Virus record (IMG/VR): IMGVR_UViG_3300025300_000039
Coordinates: 1-36,239 of that record
Reading direction: 5' to 3' (one strand)
Source of the DNA: a virus
DNA: 36,239 bases
The notes beneath the pieces are model-generated. The model was given only the letters and a program-made list of their open reading frames with translations, made no database searches and was not told where the DNA came from. This document shows, piece by piece, positions 1-9,314 of the stretch. Every line of letters begins with the position of its first letter. The stretch's first letter is position 1. Made by a program: the position numbers and the translations under genes.

Positions 1-1357
1 CTCAGGGAACGGCGGTAGCTCTGTTGTAGGTGCTTACCAAATAAACACAGGTGCATCATCTGCTAACCCTCTTGTTGGTTGGGGTGCTAGTGGTTGGGGT
101 TCTGGTGCTTGGGGACAAGGTATCTCAGATACAGAAACCTTACGTATATGGTCACAACAAAACTTTGGTGAAGACCTAATATTTGGACATAGAGACGGGG
201 CTATTTTTTACTGGGACGCTTCAGGTACGTTAACTACCCGTGCGGTCTTATTGTCTAGTAAAGCAGGGGCTTCAAATGTGCCAACAGTACAGAATTCTAT
301 ACTTGTGTCAGATATTAGCAGGTTTGTCTTTTGTTTTGGTACAAATGTACTTGGTTCCGCAACAAAAGATCCCATGCTTATTCGTTGGTCTGACCAAGAA
401 GACGCCACAAATTGGACTCCTGCAGCTACAAACCAAGCAGGTAGCTTAAGATTATCCCGTGGTACAGAAATAGTTACTGCATCCCAAGCACGACAAGAGG
501 TTCTTGTTTGGACAGACTCATCTTTATATTCTTTACAGTACGTCGGTATAGGCTCAGGTGTGTGGAGCGCAACGCTTGTTGGAGAGCAAATCTCGATAAC
601 TTCGCAAAATAGTGTCGCTTACGCCAACGGTGTGTCTTACTGGATGGGTAAGGACAAGTTCTATAAATATGATGGTAGAGCTCAACCGCTCCCTTGTGAC
701 TTACGTAAACACGTATTCACAGACTTTAATCCTCTACAGTATAACCAAGTATTTGGAGGAAGTAACGAAGCGTTCCACGAGGTGTGGTGGTTCTATTGTT
801 CAGCAGGTGCATCTAGTATCGATAAATACGTGGTGTATAACTACCTCGAAGACATATGGTACTATGGTTCTATGGCACGTACAGCATGGCTTGACTCAGG
901 TCTACGTGCTTACCCACTTGCCGCTACCTATAACTCGTTACTGGTTGACCATGAAAACGGTATTGATGACAATGAAACAAGCACCGCCGCCGCTATTTCT
1001 GCCTTTATAACCTCTTCAGAGTTTGATTTAGATGATGGGCATCAGTTTATGTTGATGTCTCGTGTTTTACCTGATGTTTCTTTTGAGGGGTCTACGGCTG
1101 ATAGTCCTGCTATAAATATGACATTCTTCCCACTAAATGCTTCAGGTTCAGGTTATAACTCGCCTACATCAGAAAGTGGTGTAAACACAGGTGCAGTTAC
1201 GCGCTCTGCTACTTCTCCTGTTGAGGCTTATACAAGCCAGATTCACACACGTGTGAGAGGTAGGCAGATGTCTATGAAGATAGAATCTAGCACGACAGGT
1301 GTACAATGGCAGTTAGGTTCTCCAAGAGTTGACTTACGTACAGATGGGAGACGCTAA
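1..1357 (+). CDS. Tail nozzle-like protein, 5' end cut by window edge
   Basis: The frame is open from base 2 to the TAA at 1355-1357, so the gene begins before the window; the TTG at 251 is internal, not a start. The visible 451 residues open with Gly/Trp-rich turns (GWGASGWGSGAWGQG) followed by LRIWSQQNFGEDLIFGHRDG and many short beta-strand-like segments. This composition is typical of the tail protein that podoviruses place next to their internal virion proteins, functionally like T7 gp12 or P22 gp10, which form the beta-propeller nozzle of the short tail. That assignment rests on recalled sequence style and context rather than a catalytic motif. The next gene starts on the last base of this stop codon (TAATG), indicating translational coupling. 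It could instead be another beta-rich tail or head-completion protein. Confidence 0.65.
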   Translation, partial: SGNGGSSVVGAYQINTGASSANPLVGWGASGWGSGAWGQGISDTETLRIWSQQNFGEDLIFGHRDGAIFYWDASGTLTTRAVLLSSKAGASNVPTVQNSILVSDISRFVFCFGTNVLGSATKDPMLIRWSDQEDATNWTPAATNQAGSLRLSRGTEIVTASQARQEVLVWTDSSLYSLQYVGIGSGVWSATLVGEQISITSQNSVAYANGVSYWMGKDKFYKYDGRAQPLPCDLRKHVFTDFNPLQYNQVFGGSNEAFHEVWWFYCSAGASSIDKYVVYNYLEDIWYYGSMARTAWLDSGLRAYPLAATYNSLLVDHENGIDDNETSTAAAISAFITSSEFDLDDGHQFMLMSRVLPDVSFEGSTADSPAINMTFFPLNASGSGYNSPTSESGVNTGAVTRSATSPVEAYTSQIHTRVRGRQMSMKIESSTTGVQWQLGSPRVDLRTDGRR

Positions 1358-1542
1358 TGGCTGATCAATATACTGTAGAGTTTCGTGCCCCTGCTCTACC
1401 CTACCCCCCTACAGAATATAGCGCTGCAGAGTTTGAACAGTTTAACAAGATTCTGCGTTTATATTTTAACCAATTAGACAGTGTACTACGAGATACTTCT
1501 CTAGCAGATAAGTCTGATGCAGTTGGGTGGTTTGTTAGTTAG
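1357..1542 (+). CDS. Small conserved-type structural protein
   Basis: This 61-residue ORF starts on the last base of the preceding stop and ends directly before the next ATG, so it is embedded in a translationally coupled chain. The N-terminal third is Pro/Tyr-rich (APALPYPPTEYS) and the rest forms one predicted helix (EFEQFNKILRLYFNQLDSVL). I do not recognise a named domain. Proteins of this size and style commonly follow the nozzle gene in marine podovirus genomes, which suggests a minor virion or tail-assembly role. There are no cysteines, membrane segment or signal peptide. No clear Shine-Dalgarno sequence is visible, consistent with re-initiation after the upstream gene. Confidence 0.6.
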   Translation: MADQYTVEFRAPALPYPPTEYSAAEFEQFNKILRLYFNQLDSVLRDTSLADKSDAVGWFVS

Positions 1543-1863
1543 ATGGCAAATACTTATACAAATGCAAAACTAGACTTAACATCTACAAGTGTTACGACTT
1601 TATATACTTGCGCTGCCTCGACAACGGCTATTTTTAAGTCTATTATCGTATCTGAAGACTCTGGCAACGCTGACACCATAACTTTGACTTTGACTAATAG
1701 CAGCGATGTGTATAGTTTATTTAAAACTAAGTCAGTATCAGCAAATGGTACTGTAGAGCTGTTAACTGCACCGTTAGTAGTGCAAGCGACTGAAATACTA
1801 AAAGTTACCGCTGCTACAGCAAATAGACTACATGTAGTAGCCAGTGTGCTTGAAATAACTTAG
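1543..1863 (+). CDS. Beta-rich small virion protein
   Basis: The ATG follows the previous stop with no spacer (TAGATG). The 106 residues are dominated by Thr, Ser, Ala and Val in alternating hydrophobic patterns (for example TTAIFKSIIVSEDS and TITLTLTNSSDVYSLF), which predicts an all-beta sandwich. There are no catalytic motifs, cysteine pairs or membrane segments. Small beta-sandwich proteins in this position are often head or tail decoration proteins, but nothing in the sequence distinguishes these. Function is therefore unassigned beyond probable structural protein. The gene lies in frame-tight order with its neighbours and has coding composition like theirs. Confidence 0.6.
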   Translation: MANTYTNAKLDLTSTSVTTLYTCAASTTAIFKSIIVSEDSGNADTITLTLTNSSDVYSLFKTKSVSANGTVELLTAPLVVQATEILKVTAATANRLHVVASVLEIT

Positions 1864-1870
1864 GTGAATT

Positions 1871-2335
1871 ATGGAAACTATCGATAGCAACCAAGAGAAG
1901 ATCGCTCCAGGTCAGGTTATGGCTATCGCCGCAGAGCAGTTAAACGAAGATAACATACCCGTAGAAGCCATGTTAGCATCTGTTGCTAAAGAAGCGTCAA
2001 TGGAAAGCGCAGACTTGGTACAAGTAGGAAACACTGTATTTCTTGGGCATAAGGGTAAAGGCGCAAACAAAACTAAGATGGTCGGACGTGCGTTCAATGT
2101 AGACACAGGACGTAATTTTATACGAAATATTCTAAACTACTTAGGTTATTTGCAAGGTAAAAAATTTACGCACTACGCTTCTCAATTTAAAGGAGAAACT
2201 TTGTTACCCGCAATGAGAGCTTTAGAGAAAAAAATGGCTAACAAAGACTCTAATATTGCTGTAGCCCGTAGTCAAAATGACCAATACGTTGTTTATATTA
2301 ATTTGGGCAAAGAACCTTTAGGGGTAGGAGCATAA
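1871..2335 (+). CDS. Hypothetical virion-region protein
   Basis: A 154-residue protein with an AGGTG ribosome-binding site 5 bases before its ATG. The N-terminal half is helical and acidic (EKIAPGQVMAIAAEQLNEDN); the centre carries GHKGKGANKTKMVGRAFNVD, and the C-terminal part alternates helix and strand (NDQYVVYINLGKEPLGVGA). I do not recognise the family with certainty. Its place between a beta-rich structural gene and the giant 1729-aa protein suggests a virion-assembly or head-tail joining role. No cysteines, signal peptide or membrane segment are visible. The compact alpha/beta pattern could also fit a small enzyme fold such as an acyltransferase, but no diagnostic motif supports this. 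Confidence 0.55.
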   Translation: METIDSNQEKIAPGQVMAIAAEQLNEDNIPVEAMLASVAKEASMESADLVQVGNTVFLGHKGKGANKTKMVGRAFNVDTGRNFIRNILNYLGYLQGKKFTHYASQFKGETLLPAMRALEKKMANKDSNIAVARSQNDQYVVYINLGKEPLGVGA

Positions 2336-2336
2336 C

Positions 2337-5300
2337 ATGTTTATAGCAAATGCTATCGGCGATGTTTTTGAGTTTGTAATAGGCGCAGTAGAAGACGTTG
2401 GTTCTTTTGTTGTTGAAGAAATTATACAGCCTGTAGCGACTGCAGTTAGCGACGTTGTAGAAGCCGTAATAGATGACCCCATTGCCACTATTGCTACTAT
2501 TGCAGCTACAATAACTCCAGGAATGCAGTGGGCTGTTCCCCTTATAAATGCAGCAGACACACTTGCAAAAGGCGGTAATATTGGCGATGTACTTAAGTCT
2601 GCGGCGTTAGGGTATATTGCACCAAAAGCAGGTAGTTATGTTTCTGAAGCTATTACAGGCGCAACAGGTAATATTCTTGGCGCTGGTGTAAAAGGGGCGA
2701 TACAAGGAGGCGATTTAAGGAGTGCATTATTGGGGGGTGCGACTGCCGAAATAGCTTCTGCTGCTACAAATGTTATAAAAGATAACCTTCCTTCTGGAGA
2801 CTTTGGGCAGTTTACTTTTAACGAAACCACTGAAAACGCTCTTAACAAAGGAATTAAAGCTTATATAGACGCAGGGGGAGATATTAGCGAAGCTGCAGTG
2901 GTAGCAACAACAGCGACGGTATCAGGACTTCTTAAAGAAAACAGCAACTTTAACGGTGATATTACCGATGGACTTGTAAACGCCACTGTTGCTGCTCTTA
3001 AAGGAGGCGACGCTTTAGGTGCGTTTAATAGTACTCTAAATGCTGCAGGGGTCAAAGACCTAAACGCAAAGATTGATGAGTTAATATTACCCCCACAAAC
3101 TAAATTTTACGATGTAAATGGTGGGGAACACAGCTCCGCAGACGGTGCAAACGCAGCAAACAAAGACGCTTTAGATGCTTATAATACAGCGTCTGATAAC
3201 TATAAAAGTGCTGTAAAAGCAAAAAAACAAGCCAAAGGCATGATAGTAGATAGCGGCGACGCTTTCCGAGCAAAAAATGCAGCTTTATCTGCAGCAGATT
3301 CGGCTATGAATAGTGCTACAGCGGCTATGGACAACTACAAAAACGCTGTAACAAACCGCGTAGATTTAGGCCTAAACGATGCTCATACAAAAGAACGTAA
3401 TGATGAAGCAATCAGGCTTAAGAATGAAAAAGATGACGCAGCCGCAGACGCACGTATTATAGCTTTAGCAGATGCTAAAACAGAAGCCGAAGGATTTATT
3501 GGTGAATATGACGAAATTAATGAAGAACTAATTGCTAAAGCAAAAGAAGCGGAAGAGGCTAGAGTAGCGGAAGAGGCTAGAGTAGCGGAAGAGGCTAGAG
3601 TAGCAGAAGAAGCTAGAGTAGCGGAAGAGGCTAGAGTAGCGGAAGAGGCTAGAGTAGCAGAAGAAGCAGAAAAGGTTAGATTAGCTGAAGAAAAAGCTGA
3701 AGCTACTCGTTTAAAAACTGAAGCTGAAGAAGCAGAAAAGGTTAGACTAGCGGAAGAAGCAGAAAAGGTTAGACTAGCGGAAGAAGCAGAAAAGGCTACC
3801 ACTGCTGAAGAAGAACTAGCTAGTTTAGGTATATCAGACGCAGATCCTATAGAAACAGACAGTGGATTTGTAGATGAAAGGGAGTTTACTGACGTAGCTT
3901 CTATAGGCGATCTAACAGATATAATTTCAAAACCTGAAGAAGAAACAGATGATATTGAAGACATATTATCTTTATATGATGACACAGAAGCAGGAGATTT
4001 TGTTGGAGCCGAAGATGCAGTTGATGTGGCAGAAGAAAAAGATACTTCCTACCTAGCGGATTACGAACCTGTAACTATAGATACTCCAATAGATAGGCGA
4101 AGAGCAGAAGACGAATTTGACCGTATTATCGCTGAAGGCGGTGCGATAGACTACGTTGGAGCTAACGCAACTTCAAAACAAGCAAAAGCGTTATTGGCTC
4201 CTAAAGTGTCTGAATTAATGCAAGTTGGTATAAACCACGCTAGAGACCTTGGTTATAATATAAGTTCGGGGTTTTTAGAAGAGGCAGCATTAAGCGCTGC
4301 AGGTTTAGGTAAAAATGCAGATGAATTTATTGAATTTCTCGATGGACACGACGATTATTTAATTGGTGGTTGGTCTGCTAATGACAATACCTACGGACTT
4401 ACTGACGAAGATATGGCAAGTATAAGCATGTATAGCATGTCTTCGTACCCTAAAGGAGCTGGAATTGGCCCTGACACCACTAATTTAGATGCTATAAGCG
4501 CTGCTGAACTTGCTAATGAAAGTTATGAAAGCGTACTTACTGGAACAGATGTACTTAATCCTAATTACGTCCAATATACCTTTGGCACAGAAACTATGCA
4601 AGGCGTTGCTGACTACTTAAGTAACTGGTCTAAAAGCCAAGACGCTAAAATTTCAGACGAGATGCGTGTACGCCAACATTACGCTTTACCCGCAGAGGGT
4701 ACAACAATAGAGCAGATAGTAAATGGCACTGCGTTAGATATGGCAGGGCGTCCTTACGGAACTGATAAAATAGCCACAGCGATGACTGGTGCTCAAGAAG
4801 TAGGAGATATTTTTCTTGATCTTGGTTTGATGGCTATCCCGTTTGTAGGTGTTCCCATAGCTTATGGCATATCTCAATCAGCAGCGTCAGAAGCGGCTAG
4901 ACAAGATATAGATAGAGCTATTAATACTGCTTTAGAAAATGGTACTTTAGAGAACGATCCTGGGTATCAAGCTCTATTAAAAATCTACAATGGAGATGAA
5001 ACTGAAGCTATCAACCGTTTAAAAGATAGGGCTGAAAAATACGCGTTTGCTGCAGGTAATGTTGGCGCTGTAGCTGATTTAGCAGTCGCAAAAATGGCGG
5101 CTGTTTCTGGTGTAAAAAGCGTTGTTAATTCTATTTCTCCTAAATTTGCAAAATTAATCGGCTTACCTTCTGCTGTTATTACAAATACAGGAGTTGAGGG
5201 TGTAGGGGAAGGCATAGAAACATATTTAGCTAACAAAGCAACAGAATACTTGGGTACAGATCCTAACGAAGGCGTTGGTGGAGCCGTGTTATTGGGAGCT

Positions 5301-7526
5301 GCAGGAGGAGCTGCAGGTACAACAACAGCAGTTGGTACGTTAACTCCAGGAACTGCATTATACAACTTAATAACAAAAGGTGCAGGTAACTCAATAGTTA
5401 AAGGTGATGTATTTGTAGATAATGAAGGAAATTTTAGCACCTCTCCTGAAGGAACCTCAGAATATGTAGGATCAGCTTTTGTCCCTAATTTTGCCAATGA
5501 GTTTGAAGATGCAAAATCGGTTTCTGATTATACTGAGGCTGAAACAGAAATTGATACAGCAGAAACTACGTTCGCTGATTTAGAGGCAACGGGAGAGATA
5601 CCTAAAGGTATAACAGAAGATACTGTAATAGAAAATGTTATAGAAAACCTTGAAGGTGAAACAGGGGATACACTTACAGGTACAGATACAGATACAACAG
5701 AAACAATAGATGATACGTTTACTACGTTAGAAGAAGCAGGAGTGTCGCCTGCAGAGTTTGCAAGAAATGAAAATTTCAACGATATAATGTCGTTAAATAC
5801 ACAAGCAAACCCAGAATTTAGAGCTATTTTTGAAGCGATGACGGGCAATGATGCAACTGATGAAACCATAGCTAATACTCCAAACGATACGTGGAAAAGT
5901 ATTCTTACTCGTGCAGAAAATAACAAAACTTTAGACACTAGCACTGTAAATAATTATAAAGCTCAATTAGATGTAACACCTGCTGACGAGTTTGTAGGTA
6001 CAGGTACAGACGTTACAGATGTTATAGAAAACCTTGAAGGTGAGACAGGGGATACACCTACAGGAATAACAGGCTTTACAACTGCTAAAGGTTCTACTTA
6101 CGAATTAACGTCTGATTCTACAACTGAAAGGACTCGTGCAGCCCGTGACGATACCGAAGAATCGGGGCTTCAACCTCGTAGCGGTAAAACTGTTTACATG
6201 AATGAAAATGATAAAACAACTATTGGTAGTATATTTCAATCAGGAATACCCGTACAATTTATCCCCGACACCACAAATAATACAGCAAAACTAGTTCATT
6301 TAGATAGTTATGGCCCCCTAAACGCTGGTGACGACGCTTCTGAAACTGTTGATTTTTCTCTTACTCCAGAGGTAGGGTTGTACCCTGTGGAAATTTATGA
6401 CTCAAACAACTCAGATATTCGCAATGTGCATTTTGGCAGTGAGATTGTAGGTTTAAATACCGCAGAAGATGCGTTCGTTGATTTAGAGGCAACAGGAGAG
6501 ATACCCGCAGGTGAAACAACTAAAACAAGTTATGACATAGCAACTGACCCATTTGATGCAGATGGTTTCTTCGGTGACCCCAGACGTACGCGGCAAGATT
6601 TAGTCTTTGATACTGAAACAGGAACTTACTCTGCTTTTGGCGAGATAGCTACAGGTACAGACGTTACAGGTACAGACGTTACAGATGTTATAGAAAACCT
6701 TGAAGGTGAGACAGGGGATACACCTACAGGTACAGACGTTACAGGTACAGAAACAACAGGTGCAGATGTTACAGATGTTATAAATACGATTGCAGGTACA
6801 GATACAGGTACAGATACTACAGTTGTCACGCCCTATACTGATACCACAGTAGGCACTACAGATGTTACTCCTAATGACGTTGTAGCTATTCTTGGCGGGG
6901 ATACTAACAATGTAACAGATGCAGATATAAATGCCGTTGAAGAAGTTGTAAACATTATAAAGTCTGAGGTAGACGCTAACACAGATACAACGACAGATAC
7001 GATTGTAGACACAGCTACGGATATAGCTACTGATACCGTTACCGATACAACAGTCACCATACCAGAAGAAGAAAGAAGAAGGCGGTTAAAACGCAGAAAA
7101 GAACAGCAACGTCGTGATTTAGAGAGTGATAAAACTCGTGATCTAAATCTTGCTCAAATTGATTATTTGTTTGATATAAGCGGGCGTAATATTTTTGCTA
7201 CTCCTGATCAAGAACGACGGTATGCAGGTAGTAGAGTTTATGCTCTTCCAGATATAAATGAAATGGTTGGTACGGGAGAGGAAGTTACGCCTCAATCCAC
7301 GCAAGACATTAATCAAGACAATTTTTTACAGTTAATTGCCGCTGCAGACATGAACCCAGACATATTAAATCAAGAAACTGATCAATTAGGTAACCTAGTA
7401 GATTTATTTTCAGTGGACGAATCGGAAAAATTAGGTATAACTAGTCCATATGTAAGGCAAACTGCTGAAAGTTCCGACGAAACAACAGATAGAATACTAC
7501 AATTATACAACAGGGCTAAAGTTTGA
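2337..7526 (+). CDS. Giant internal-virion-like protein, 1729 aa, repetitive
   Basis: A very large protein preceded by a GGAG site 7 bases before its ATG. The N-terminal 150 residues are hydrophobic and Ala/Gly/Ile-rich. Residues 406-490 form a charged helix built from EEARVA and EEAEKVRLA repeats, a likely coiled coil. Hydrophobic, possibly membrane-active stretches occur near residues 823-845 (MAIPFVGVPIAYG) and 980-1010 (GGAVLLGAAGGAAG). From about residue 1075 to 1580 the protein is Thr/Asp/Glu-rich with repeated units such as VIENLEGETGD and DLEATGEIP. The C-terminus becomes basic (EEERRRRLKRRKEQQ) and then globular. Size, position and composition fit an ejected internal core protein of podoviruses, functionally like T7 gp15 or gp16, although no catalytic motif is visible. 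A fibre-like role for the repeat region cannot be excluded. Confidence 0.6.
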   Translation: MFIANAIGDVFEFVIGAVEDVGSFVVEEIIQPVATAVSDVVEAVIDDPIATIATIAATITPGMQWAVPLINAADTLAKGGNIGDVLKSAALGYIAPKAGSYVSEAITGATGNILGAGVKGAIQGGDLRSALLGGATAEIASAATNVIKDNLPSGDFGQFTFNETTENALNKGIKAYIDAGGDISEAAVVATTATVSGLLKENSNFNGDITDGLVNATVAALKGGDALGAFNSTLNAAGVKDLNAKIDELILPPQTKFYDVNGGEHSSADGANAANKDALDAYNTASDNYKSAVKAKKQAKGMIVDSGDAFRAKNAALSAADSAMNSATAAMDNYKNAVTNRVDLGLNDAHTKERNDEAIRLKNEKDDAAADARIIALADAKTEAEGFIGEYDEINEELIAKAKEAEEARVAEEARVAEEARVAEEARVAEEARVAEEARVAEEAEKVRLAEEKAEATRLKTEAEEAEKVRLAEEAEKVRLAEEAEKATTAEEELASLGISDADPIETDSGFVDEREFTDVASIGDLTDIISKPEEETDDIEDILSLYDDTEAGDFVGAEDAVDVAEEKDTSYLADYEPVTIDTPIDRRRAEDEFDRIIAEGGAIDYVGANATSKQAKALLAPKVSELMQVGINHARDLGYNISSGFLEEAALSAAGLGKNADEFIEFLDGHDDYLIGGWSANDNTYGLTDEDMASISMYSMSSYPKGAGIGPDTTNLDAISAAELANESYESVLTGTDVLNPNYVQYTFGTETMQGVADYLSNWSKSQDAKISDEMRVRQHYALPAEGTTIEQIVNGTALDMAGRPYGTDKIATAMTGAQEVGDIFLDLGLMAIPFVGVPIAYGISQSAASEAARQDIDRAINTALENGTLENDPGYQALLKIYNGDETEAINRLKDRAEKYAFAAGNVGAVADLAVAKMAAVSGVKSVVNSISPKFAKLIGLPSAVITNTGVEGVGEGIETYLANKATEYLGTDPNEGVGGAVLLGAAGGAAGTTTAVGTLTPGTALYNLITKGAGNSIVKGDVFVDNEGNFSTSPEGTSEYVGSAFVPNFANEFEDAKSVSDYTEAETEIDTAETTFADLEATGEIPKGITEDTVIENVIENLEGETGDTLTGTDTDTTETIDDTFTTLEEAGVSPAEFARNENFNDIMSLNTQANPEFRAIFEAMTGNDATDETIANTPNDTWKSILTRAENNKTLDTSTVNNYKAQLDVTPADEFVGTGTDVTDVIENLEGETGDTPTGITGFTTAKGSTYELTSDSTTERTRAARDDTEESGLQPRSGKTVYMNENDKTTIGSIFQSGIPVQFIPDTTNNTAKLVHLDSYGPLNAGDDASETVDFSLTPEVGLYPVEIYDSNNSDIRNVHFGSEIVGLNTAEDAFVDLEATGEIPAGETTKTSYDIATDPFDADGFFGDPRRTRQDLVFDTETGTYSAFGEIATGTDVTGTDVTDVIENLEGETGDTPTGTDVTGTETTGADVTDVINTIAGTDTGTDTTVVTPYTDTTVGTTDVTPNDVVAILGGDTNNVTDADINAVEEVVNIIKSEVDANTDTTTDTIVDTATDIATDTVTDTTVTIPEEERRRRLKRRKEQQRRDLESDKTRDLNLAQIDYLFDISGRNIFATPDQERRYAGSRVYALPDINEMVGTGEEVTPQSTQDINQDNFLQLIAAADMNPDILNQETDQLGNLVDLFSVDESEKLGITSPYVRQTAESSDETTDRILQLYNRAKV
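3552..3659 (+). repeat. 18-bp tandem repeat encoding EEARVA
   Basis: Six in-frame copies of an 18-base unit (consensus GAAGAGGCTAGAGTAGCG) encode EEARVA at residues 406-441 of the 1729-aa protein. Copies differ only at synonymous positions, such as GAAGAAGCTAGAGTAGCG. They are followed by several looser 27-base units encoding EEAEKVRLA. The periodicity fits a continuous charged helix, and copy number probably varies among relatives. Confidence 0.9.
6001..6064 (+). repeat. 64-bp direct repeat, copy 1 of 2
   Basis: The 64 bases here are identical to 6667-6730. Both copies are in frame and encode a segment containing TDVTDVIENLEGETGDTPT. The offset of 666 bases is exactly 222 codons, so this is an in-frame internal duplication. 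A more diverged third version is at about 5630-5685. Confidence 0.9.
6667..6730 (+). repeat. 64-bp direct repeat, copy 2 of 2
   Basis: Identical to 6001-6064. It is flanked on both sides by shorter repeats of CAGGTACAGACGTTA, encoding TGTDVTGTDVT, which suggests slippage or recombination has expanded this Thr/Asp-rich segment. Confidence 0.9.
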
Positions 7527-7548
7527 TGTATAAAAATGGAGATAGATA

Positions 7549-8475
7549 ATGAGTTTTTTTGGTGATATATGGAATTTTGTTTCAGGAACTGGGACTGGCA
7601 CTGAAGATAATACTTTATTTAAGAGTGTATTTTATGATGATAAAGGCGAAATAGATTACGCTAAAACTGCAGGGATACTTGGAGCTATAGGCGGTGCAAC
7701 AGGTGTGCTTGGTAGTGGAACTCCACCTCCTGTAGGTTATCAAGGAGAAATACCTAAGTACCGAGCTACAAGATCTCGTGTTGGTGGTACATATGACCCT
7801 CTTCGTAGGCCAGGTAGTGGTGGACAACGTTATTTTTCTGATATGCGGTTTACACCTAAAGAAATTATAGACGATGATGGTATAGCATCTATTAACCCTG
7901 CACTTGCGACTGCAAGAACTGCCTCTGATGAACAAGCATTGGGGCTCGCAGCCGCTAATCTAGCTAATCCAGCACGTCAAGCTTCTCCTGCGGCTATAAC
8001 GCCCTACACCCCCTCAGAAGCCGTTGCAGAGACTACTACAGGTGGTTCTGGTGTGGTTGACCTATTACCTGCTGTACCAGACTACACAGGAGACACGCTA
8101 AAAGATGTTGCTTCTAGGTATATTGATGTGTCTGATTCTTACATATCTCCCTACAGCCAAAGTGCAGGAGCAGGACGAGGCTCATACGCGGCAGGTGGTA
8201 TAGCTAAGTTAAGAGAAGGTCGATATTTAGCTGGGGCTACTGATGGTATGGCTGATAAAATACCTGCTGAAATAGATCAAGTACAACCTGCGGCTCTAAG
8301 TGACGGAGAATATGTCATACCTGCTGACGTAGTTAGTCACCTTGGTAACGGTAATTCAGATGCGGGAGCAAAAGTTTTAGACGAGTTTTTAGTTGAAGTG
8401 CGCGAAGCACGTACAGGAAACGGCAAGCAGGGTAAGGAAATAGACCCTAAAAAATTGCTACCAAAAGTAGCGTGA
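7549..8475 (+). CDS. Virion protein with C-terminal GEYVIPADVVSHLGNG motif
   Basis: A 308-residue protein with a GGAGAT site before its ATG. The first 50 residues include a Gly-rich hydrophobic segment (KTAGILGAIGGATGVLGSGTP). The middle is Pro/Thr/Tyr-rich and probably disordered. The C-terminal part has AAGGIAKLREGRYLAGATDGM followed near residues 250-270 by LSDGEYVIPADVVSHLGNG. That C-terminal motif recurs, from memory, in internal virion and tape-measure-associated proteins of marine phages, so a virion role is likely, but its biochemical function is unknown to me. The next gene begins 11 bases downstream, within the same transcription unit. Confidence 0.6.
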   Translation: MSFFGDIWNFVSGTGTGTEDNTLFKSVFYDDKGEIDYAKTAGILGAIGGATGVLGSGTPPPVGYQGEIPKYRATRSRVGGTYDPLRRPGSGGQRYFSDMRFTPKEIIDDDGIASINPALATARTASDEQALGLAAANLANPARQASPAAITPYTPSEAVAETTTGGSGVVDLLPAVPDYTGDTLKDVASRYIDVSDSYISPYSQSAGAGRGSYAAGGIAKLREGRYLAGATDGMADKIPAEIDQVQPAALSDGEYVIPADVVSHLGNGNSDAGAKVLDEFLVEVREARTGNGKQGKEIDPKKLLPKVA

Positions 8476-8486
8476 GGAGATAAATA

Positions 8487-9314
8487 ATGGCATTAGAAGA
8501 AGGTGACATCTTAGGTAAAGAATCTGCTCTATCTAATTGGGCGGGTGATTACGTTACTGATATGCTTGGTAGAGGTCAAGCTTTAGCTGATGAAGGGTAT
8601 CAAGGTTATACTGGGCCGTTAACAGCAGGGCAATCTGAGTTACAGACAAGTGCATTTCAAGGCATTGGCGGTTTAAATTTACCAACAGAAAACATGGGTG
8701 CATTTACTCCTGACACGTTTACAGCAGATGCCGCTGCTAGGTACATGAATCCTTACCTTATGGCATCATTAAATCCACAGATTAAAGAAGCGAGACGGCA
8801 GTCAGATATAGATAGGTTAAAAAATGCTACTCGTATGACACAAGCAGGTGCTTTTGGTGGCAGTCGTCAGGCAATACTTGACGCAGAAAACCAAAGAGCT
8901 CTTCAGTCTAATTTATCTGACATAGTGGGTACAGGCTATAGTAGAGCTTATGATACGGCTATGGGGCAGTTTAATATAGAGCAAGATCGAGCAAGAGGTG
9001 CACAAGATGACGTTAACAGATATGGGTTGGGCGCTATACAAAAACTATATGATATAGGAGAAGAACAAAGGGGTATAGAGTCTGAAGGTATTGCAGCAGA
9101 TTTAGCGCAGTTTAGAGAAGAGCGCGATTACCCATACAAACAAGTGCAGTATATGCAGTCACTACTTCAAGGATTACCTGTAGAAGCTCAACAATATTCT
9201 ACCCAAGGGCTTAGTGATGTAGGTCAATTTTCTGAAGACTACGGTGCGTTAGCAGGTTTCTTTAGGGAGTTAGGTAAGCCTACTAAAAAGAATACAGAGG
9301 AGACAAGTACATGA
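8487..9314 (+). CDS. Internal-virion-like helical protein
   Basis: A 275-residue protein with a GAGGAG site before its ATG. A tyrosine- and Gln-rich N-terminus (YQGYTGPLTAGQSELQTSAF) is followed by MNPYLMASLNPQIKEARRQS and a long, mostly helical region with Arg/Gln/Asp heptad-like character (TRMTQAGAFGGSRQAILDAE). It lacks cysteines and membrane segments. This style is common in genes clustered with giant ejected proteins in marine podoviruses, so a core or ejection-complex subunit is inferred. Its end overlaps the next gene by 4 bases (ATGA), implying coupled translation and a fixed stoichiometry with its neighbour. Confidence 0.55.
   Translation: MALEEGDILGKESALSNWAGDYVTDMLGRGQALADEGYQGYTGPLTAGQSELQTSAFQGIGGLNLPTENMGAFTPDTFTADAAARYMNPYLMASLNPQIKEARRQSDIDRLKNATRMTQAGAFGGSRQAILDAENQRALQSNLSDIVGTGYSRAYDTAMGQFNIEQDRARGAQDDVNRYGLGAIQKLYDIGEEQRGIESEGIAADLAQFREERDYPYKQVQYMQSLLQGLPVEAQQYSTQGLSDVGQFSEDYGALAGFFRELGKPTKKNTEETST

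Noticed and set aside
3552-3659. Tandem 18-bp repeats as a possible CRISPR array
   Set aside because: Units are contiguous, in frame and have no spacers.
3383-3985. A 200-aa minus-strand frame opposite the EEARVA repeats
   Set aside because: It is a Ser/Ala-only shadow created by the repeats, with no ribosome-binding site and no domain.
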